Shown piece by piece: positions 58,673-64,000 of a stretch of 64,000 bases of DNA. The DNA comes from Owenia fusiformis (lineage: Eukaryota > Annelida > Polychaeta > Sabellida > Oweniidae), in contig CAIIXF020000001.1 in assembly GCA_903813345.2 (NCBI GenBank), positions 248,001 through 312,000 of the forward strand, read 5' to 3'. Numbering within the stretch: the stretch's first letter is position 1; each line of letters opens with the position of its first letter. A model generated the notes under the pieces. It was not told the DNA's origin. It saw nothing but the letters and a program-made list of their open reading frames with translations, and searched no databases. The translations under genes were made by a program, and so were the position numbers.

Positions 58673-58849
58673 GGACACATGCAGCAAATGTTCCACTCCA
58701 CTGTCCATTGGCTTGACACTGTCTTATTGGGTTGCCTTTCAAAACATAACCATCATTACACAGGTAGGTTGCCAATGTACCAAACTGCTTGCCAGTCACT
58801 GACACTATTCCATTCCCAGGGTTCCTCAGAACTTCGTCACATGTCACAA
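58673..58849 (-). CDS. Exon encoding one sushi domain
   Basis: 177 bp, phase 1-1, acceptor gtttcag|TT and donor C|GTAAGT. Signature TCDEVLRNPGNG, TYLCNDGYVLKG, RQCQANGQWSG, AACV. In layout it resembles the exon at 2,422-2,595 (NPGNGIVSV and NPKNGMVKV), which suggests duplication of a sushi block within the gene. Confidence 0.95.
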
Positions 58850-59270
58850 CTGAAACACATTATAACATTCACACATCACATAACTGTAGTTACAATTTAT
58901 TTCATGATGTAACATATCGGTGTATTAAAAAAACATTTGTACTCAATGCCCTAAGTGGGCATCTCAGTGCCAATATCAAATTGTGTTCCAGGGCAACTAA
59001 TGTACATACAATTTACAAAGCATGGCTTTATGTAGGTTTCCTTGGAGCGACACAACTTCAAGATATGACTTTATTTTAATGTTGTAAAAGAAAGATTCCT
59101 TTTAAAAATGATCTATCTGAGTAATTTAGTATTTTTCAAAATTCTTATTTTTGAACCAAATCAATGTTACAAGCTTACTGCCATTTTTCCATTTTCAATT
59201 CATAGTGCCCTATTCAAAAAATAATGACATAGTTTTCGCAAAGTAACAGTTAAGCAAAACGTCAACTTAC

Positions 59271-59456
59271 GTATACATAATACATCAGGCCCAGACCAGT
59301 AGCCATCTGCCCCACACGTCCTCACAGGGTTGTCTTTTGCCTTAAAGCCAGTATCACACTTATAGCTGATTGTGGCCCCCACAGTGAAGTCATTACCTAC
59401 AACTTTACCATTGGCAGGGTCTCCAGGATCTCCACAACTAGTTACTTTGCCAGAGC
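59271..59456 (-). CDS. Exon encoding one sushi domain
   Basis: 186 bp, phase 1-1, acceptor attgcag|GC and donor C|GTAAGT. Signature SCGDPGDPANGK, SYKCDTGF, RTCGADGYWSG, VLC. Its start matches that of the exon at 16,960-17,154 (SCGDPGDPANG), again pointing to internal duplication. Its acceptor region is duplicated once in the adjoining intron. Confidence 0.95.
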
Positions 59457-59690
59457 CTGCAATTGTCAAGCATGTGCTAAATAAGCACTGTACAGTTAAA
59501 CTTGTGTATTATATGTATCTCTCTCAATTCAGCACTTTCATATGTGAACATGTTTCTAATCTGAAAAGCCTGCAATTGTCAAATATATATTTGATTAAAC
59601 TGTACTGTACACTTAAACTTGTGTCTAAACACTTTTTAATTGAACATGTCTCTTTTTTGAATTTAGCATATGCATGTATTGACTCATATA
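59457..59690. repeat. Two-copy duplication (about 115 bp) including a splice acceptor
   Basis: gcctgcaattgtcaa at 59,455-59,469 spans the acceptor of the exon at 59,271-59,456 and recurs at 59,568-59,582. Following words (actgtacagttaaacttgtgt, gaacatgt) recur in the same order. Read on the minus strand, the second copy offers ttgacaattgcag|GC 113 bases upstream of the true acceptor. Confidence 0.85.
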
Positions 59691-60122
59691 TCAGAACCAC
59701 TTAATTTGACCATTTTTGGCTGATATCAAGCAGCACATACAACCTGTCTTTAGATAGGTGCCAATACATCATATGGCTGTCAAATAAATATCTTAAATTC
59801 AAAGTTCAAAAGTGACTTCATGCAGCTTTGCAACCAAATATATAATATAACCTATACTGGCGATTACTAGAGTGCTGCTAACTCGATAAAAGGCTGGCGC
59901 TGGCTTGAATTGTCTGTGGTTCTAGCCAGGATAAAGATACCAGTTCTTCAACTCGACAATGGGAAGAACTGCTCTACCTTAGTGACTAATATGTCATGAT
60001 ATGACATCTAAAGAGTCAATAAAAGATATATAATATAAAAACCACATTAAATAAAACACCAGGATTACTTCCAAAGTAAAATATGATTTCAAGTTTTTAC
60101 AAATATTCTAAATAAACCAAAC
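59691..60122. other. Intron, no feature recognised
   Basis: Non-repetitive sequence. No exon, transposon end or RNA gene was seen. Confidence 0.4.
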
Positions 60123-60200
60123 CTTGACAGGTTGGGACATATCCAGACCAGATGCCATCTTGTTGGCATATTCTGATGGCATTCCCAGATAGTTTGTAAC
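60123..60200 (-). CDS. Exon encoding the second half of a split sushi domain
   Basis: 78 bp, phase 1-1, acceptor atttcag|GT and donor G|GTTTGG. It encodes GYKLSGNAIRICQQDGIWSG and PTC, completing the domain begun in the exon at 60,502-60,600. This is the only visible sushi domain divided between two exons. The donor has the weak form GTTTGG. Confidence 0.92.
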
Positions 60201-60501
60201 CTGAAATAGAAAATACAAAATAACAAAAATACACTGCTAAGAATAAGTACTGACCCATATTTGAATACCCAGAGCACTGAACTGTGAATTAGCTGAAAGG
60301 ATCAGTTCAGATATAGAAAGTTAGTGTCTAATTCAGTTTTGGTTGACCAGTATAGCCAATAATGTATGGCCAATGGACATATTGCATAAATCAATGATAT
60401 TATTAAGCTGTTAGTATAGTCTTTTATGACCCAGAGCCAAAAACATATGATCAATGGACATATTTCAAATGTGTACACATTGAACAAATCTTTCTACATA
60501 C

Positions 60502-60600
60502 CAGGTTTACAAGTGAATGTAGCTACACTGCCTGGGGCTCCTCCATTGCTCTTGGATACCATACCATTGGCAGGTAGGCCTACATCCCCACAGCTTACTT
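60502..60600 (-). CDS. Exon encoding the first half of a split sushi domain
   Basis: 99 bp, phase 1-1, acceptor gttgcag|AA and donor G|GTATGT. It encodes SCGDVGLPANGMV and ATFTCKPG, and the intron falls between G and Y of the conserved CxxGY motif. Such a mid-domain intron position is known in some vertebrate CCP genes. Confidence 0.93.
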
Positions 60601-60929
60601 CTGCAACATAATAATAAACAGGTGTGAAATATATCAAGAATTAATGGATCTGAATATTAGTACTACATTTGCCTGAACATGCCCCAACATATTTTGGTGA
60701 TCATTATTTACTTGTAAATTCTTTGGGTATTACATTTGCCTGAACATGCCCAAACATGTCTGGGTGATCGTTATTTAGTTGTACATCCTTTGGGTATTAC
60801 ATTTGCCTGAACATGCCCAAACATGTCTGGGTTATCATTATTTACTTGCACATTCTTTGGGTATAGGTACTACATTTGCCTGAACATGCCCAAACATGTC
60901 TGGGTGATCATTATTTACTTGCACATTCT

Positions 60930-61616
60930 CACAGGCTGGTATCGAAATATTTGTCCGCTGTGACGGAGCATACTATTTTTCATAAAAACACTAAGAATAC
61001 TTCACGATTTATTTTTTAACTCATATGTTTCGTTATACTATACTAAATTGCTTACTCCATGCAATGGATATATCATTTGCGGGTAACTTTCACTTCTGTT
61101 TGAAGTCCAATTACGCTGGGAAGAAAAGCTATTGAAAATTTTTAAATCTTTTATAAAAAATAATGTTTAATTTTTTTGTCCGCTGTGACGGAGCAGTTGC
61201 AAATGTGAACTGTGAAAATGCTCCGTCACAGCGGACAAAAATATTAATATTATTTTTTATTAAAAAAATTAAAAAGACCCAATGCATTAATATCTCATTA
61301 ATACATTCAGAGTTATGCTTAAAACATATGTTAATATTATCGTGTCACTATATCATGCCATTAAAAAGTTAAAAAAGAAATGGTACATTTTAGAGTTTGA
61401 TACTCTGGTGCCGTTTTTAATAACTCCTAGCGTTATTGGACTTCAAACAGAAGTGAAGGTTACACGCAAATGATATATCCATTGCATGGAGTAAGTAATT
61501 ATCTTTGATATAACGAAACATATGATTTAAAAAATAAATCGTGAATCATTCTTAGTGTTTTTATGAAAAATAGCATGCTCCGTCACAGCGGACAAATCTT
61601 TCGATACCAGCCTGTG
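60930..61616. mobile_element. CACAGG-ended DNA transposon, 687 bp, 5-bp target duplication
   Basis: Ends CACAGGCTGGTATCGAAA and its complement, terminal repeats about 190 bp, flanked on both sides by ATTCT. Intact units of the surrounding array show a single ATTCT at this point, so the 5-bp duplication is well supported. Inside lies a further inverted pair of the gtccgctgtgacggagca motif (about 61,180 and 61,224), so this motif occurs four times. No transposase. Five-base duplications and CAC starts are features of Transib-type elements, but the family is not proven. Confidence 0.88.
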
Positions 61617-61840
61617 ATTCTTTGGGTATAGGTATTACATTTGCCTGAACATGCCCAAACATGTCTGGGTTATCATTATTTACTTGCACATTCTTTGGGT
61701 ATAGGTACCACATTTGCTTGAACATGCCCAAACATGTCTGGGTTATCATTATTTACTTGCACATTCTTTGGGTATAGGTATTACATTTGCCTGAACATGC
61801 CCAAACATGTCTGGGTGATCATTATTTACTTGCACATTCT

Positions 61841-62583
61841 GTACTGGATAAAGCATAAGAATGAGATTTTATAAGAAATAATACACCGAAGGCCGAAGGC
61901 CTGAGGTTATTATTTCTTATCAAATCGAATTCGAATGCTTTATCTTACTTAAATCACACACATTCTTATTACAGGTAAATGGTCTATTATATTACAGTTA
62001 AAAGGTCTTTAATCCGGAAAAATGTGATTTCTTTTGTATTGACTATTCAAACTGTGAATTTTGCAAACTTCAACCAGGCTAACAATGACCCTGGCTCTTA
62101 TTGGTTAAAATTTGTTGTTATATAGCCAATTAATTGTAACAACAAAAAGAGTTGGTTGCATTGACCTCATGAGTGTGAGTTGATGTAAGTGACTGAGTGG
62201 GCTATAATTATTCTAGCTTCAGTGCACTACAGGTGACTGTCCAGTCCAGAACATTGAATTTGAATACAGCAGAATATTTGTAAGTAAGATAAGATCAATG
62301 ATGTAGATAGCAACAAAAATTGATAAATTGTTTTATTCTAAAGAATGCACAGTAACAAGAGAAGGGTACATGTATTTTTACATATATATATTGTTTTTTA
62401 GGGAATGAAAACTATCAAAAACTGTCAATGGTCATTTATGTCTCACTTGTTTTTGATAGCTTGCCAAGTGTACATTCTTTAAAAACAATAGAAAAATAAT
62501 GCACTTTCCTTTTGATAAAACCATACATTCTTAAAAATAAACCACAGCAAATTCTATTGTGTTGCTACCCAAGTGGGATTTAA
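61841..62583. other. 743-bp insertion in the array; possible small spliced transcript
   Basis: Unit text stops after cacattct and resumes at ttgggtatagg, the same unit position as the 687-bp element, but without inverted ends. It begins with a short hairpin (ataagaaataat/attatttcttat, 61,872-61,920). On the plus strand there is a CCAAT-type box in reverse (attgg, about 62,100), TATATAG (about 62,120), a strong donor ttt|GTAAGTAAG near 62,280, an acceptor gttttttag near 62,400 and AATAAA near 62,538. No open frame of note. It could be a non-coding gene or chance. Confidence 0.4.
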
Positions 62584-63465
62584 TTGGGTATAGGTACTAC
62601 ATTTGCCTGAACATGCCCAAACATGTCTGGGTTATGATTATTTACTTGCACATTCTTCGGGTATAGGTACTACATTTGCCTGAACATGCCCAAACATGTC
62701 TGGGTTATCATTATTTACTTGCACATTCTTCGGGTATAGGTATTACATTTGCCTGAACATGCCCAAACATGTCTGGGTGATCATTATTTACTTGCACATT
62801 CTTTGGGTATTACATTTGCCTGAACATGCCCAAACATGTCTGGGTTATCATTATTTACTTGCACATTCTTTGGGTATAGGTACTACATTTGCCTGAACAT
62901 GCCCAAACATGTCTTGGTGATCATTATTTACTTGTACATTCTTTGGGTATTACATTTGCCTGAACATGCCCAAACATGTCTGGGTGATCGTTATTTACTT
63001 GCACATTCTTTGGGTATTACATTTGCCTGAACATGCCCAAACATGTCTGGGTTATCATTATTTACTTGCACATTCTTTGGGTATAGGTATTACATTTGCC
63101 TGAACATGCCCAAACATGTCTGGGTTATCATTATTTACTTGCACATTCTTTGGGTATAGGTACTACATTTGCCTGAACATGCCTAAACATGTCTGGGTTA
63201 TCATTATTTACTTGCACATTCTTTGGGTATAGGTACTACATTTGCCTGAACATGCCCAAACATGTCTGGGTTATCATTATTTACTTGCACATTCTTTGGG
63301 TATAGGTATTACATTTGCCTGAACATGCCCAAACATATCTAGGTGCATAATTATTTACTTGCACATTCTTTGGAAAGGTACTAAATTTACCTGAACAAAC
63401 AACATATCTGGGTGATCATTATAATTACTTGCTCATTGTTTGGGAAGTAAAGGTACTACATTTAC

Positions 63466-63660
63466 CTGAACATGCCCCAACTGTTCCAATCCAATTGTTG
63501 TTGGCCTGACAGACCACTACAGTCTCTATTAGCCCTGTCTTGAACCTGCCATTGCCATTACATCTGAACTTAGCTTGGAAACCTGTGGGGTAGTAACTCT
63601 GGGTGTTGGACAGGAATGTCCCTGAGGCCTTGGGAAGCTCAGATTGGGGACAACCAATAG
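63466..63660 (-). CDS. Exon encoding a divergent sushi domain after a CUB
   Basis: 195 bp, phase 1-1, acceptor ctttcag|CT and donor TTCAG|GTAAAT. Signature IGCPQSELP, YYPTGFQAKFRCNG, VVVCQANNNWIG and GAC. Same length and style as the exon at 18,511-18,705, which also follows a CUB. Its donor region is the source, or a copy, of the 73-bp array units in the following intron. Confidence 0.93.
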
Positions 63661-63916
63661 CTGAAAGTGTAAGTCATTTATTTTATCATTTTCATTAATA
63701 ATGAAGGAATAGATACATTTGATTGTTATTCGAATAGAAATAGGATGAAGAATATTTACGTCAAGTATACTATACAGTGTATCAGGATAATTTTGACATA
63801 TATTCAGACTTCATTCTCAATATTGTTGAATCAACTGCAATTTGCCCTTTATTTTGGGGACTATTATGCCTTTCTAACAATGATCCTCCTCCCTCTTAAC
63901 AAGTACATGTACTTAC

Positions 63917-64000
63917 ATCTGTATGTCAGCCAGAAGCCCTTTTCAGTCTCTGCAAACAAACTATCTGTGATTGGTGCAATGCCAGTCTTAAATGTCACTG
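63917..64000 (-). CDS. Partial exon: C-terminal end of a CUB domain
   Basis: 84 bp visible, continuing beyond the right edge. The donor T|GTAAGT joins in phase 1 to the sushi exon at 63,466-63,660. It encodes VTFKTGIAPITDSLFAETEK followed by GFWLTYR, closely like the GFWIKYK ending of the CUB at 20,078-20,215. The start of this CUB lies outside the window. Confidence 0.9.

Larger units (their letters stand above)
60660..63460. repeat. 67-73-bp minisatellite containing a copied splice donor, 19 copies, interrupted twice
   Basis: Units (catttgcctgaacatgccc ... cacattctttgggtatagg) occur at 60,660-60,929, 61,617-61,840 and 62,584-63,460. The core matches the last exon bases and donor of the exon at 63,466-63,660: 26 of 28 bases from aggtactac to gccc agree. 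In transcript sense the true site is TTCAG|GTAAATG, 18 units have TTCAG|GCAAATG (one with a further change), and the unit nearest the exon keeps GT (63,389-63,390). Two insertions, 687 and 743 bp, split the array. Confidence 0.95.
2422..64000 (-). other. Host gene: multi-CUB/sushi extracellular protein, 16 exons, open at both ends
   Basis: Sixteen exons read leftwards from 64,000 to 2,422, with GT donors, AG acceptors and unbroken phase. All boundaries are phase 1 except the phase-0 junction inside one CUB. Introns run from 147 bp to 28.5 kb, and coding sequence is about 4 percent of the span. The visible product (about 887 residues) is CUB(end)-6 sushi-CUB-CUB-4 sushi, with no membrane segment in view. 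Sushi domains have four cysteines in two disulphides, and CUB domains bind partner proteins, often with calcium. Both are typical of complement-type, adhesion and receptor proteins. CSMD-type proteins mix these domains, but other CUB/sushi mosaics fit too, so no symbol is given. Introns carry minisatellites, transposons and two opposite-strand genes. Confidence 0.9.

Noticed and set aside
60930-61616. Recombination-signal-like words (CACAGCG near ACAAAAAT) in the CACAGG element
   Set aside because: No 12/23-base spacing between heptamer and nonamer, and A-rich nonamers are common in this DNA.

Overview
The window is eukaryotic nuclear DNA from an invertebrate. It is AT-rich, has GT-AG introns and is dense in transposons and minisatellites. 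Dispersed repeats built on TGACCTT words, repeats ending in GACA/GACGGA/GATGGA runs, (CAAAT)n-tailed non-LTR elements and a tRNA-derived SINE suggest a marine lophotrochozoan such as a mollusc. That placement is an impression and was not tested.

One large gene on the minus strand dominates. I can place 16 exons (2,661 coding bases, about 887 codons) between 64,000 and 2,422. All 15 junctions are GT-AG and keep frame, and both gene ends lie outside the window. The product is an extracellular mosaic of CUB and sushi (CCP) domains. In transcript order it reads: CUB end, six sushi domains (the last with a Thr/Pro linker), CUB, CUB, four sushi domains. This recalls the CSMD type of CUB-sushi protein, but orthology cannot be decided here.

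Seven minisatellite arrays fill about half of the window, six of them in introns of this gene and the first downstream of its last visible exon. They are: 68 bp units (1-1,382), 55 bp (8,006-16,924), 43 bp (18,706-19,304), 103 bp (20,250-32,599), 45 bp (40,309-41,033), 52 bp (48,953-55,804) and about 73 bp (60,660-63,460). Two arrays, plus one two-copy duplication, contain copies of the adjoining exon-intron junction, so each unit carries a copy of a splice site. Three others start or stop within about 20-40 bases of a splice site. Several show block duplications of 1.0, 1.96 and 3.1 kb.

Two small genes appear to be nested on the opposite (plus) strand. At 5,145-7,724, inside the 14.4 kb intron, a two-exon gene encodes a 75-residue secreted peptide precursor: signal peptide, acidic spacer, basic cleavage site, and a short C-terminal peptide with a Cys-x5-Cys loop. 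At 41,262-41,819, inside the 28.5 kb intron, a 185-residue protein has a RING-like zinc-binding module, a possible N-myristoylation site and a His-rich tail. Both have AATAAA signals downstream.

Mobile elements are numerous. They include a 5'-truncated L2/CR1-like retrotransposon, several foldback or MITE-like elements, and a three-layer nest (44,683-48,618) in which a DD41D-type Tc1/mariner copy sits in a CACTA-ended element that itself sits in a mariner-like foldback. A 687 bp element with CACAGG ends and a 5 bp target duplication is inserted in the 73 bp array, where neighbouring units serve as empty-site controls.
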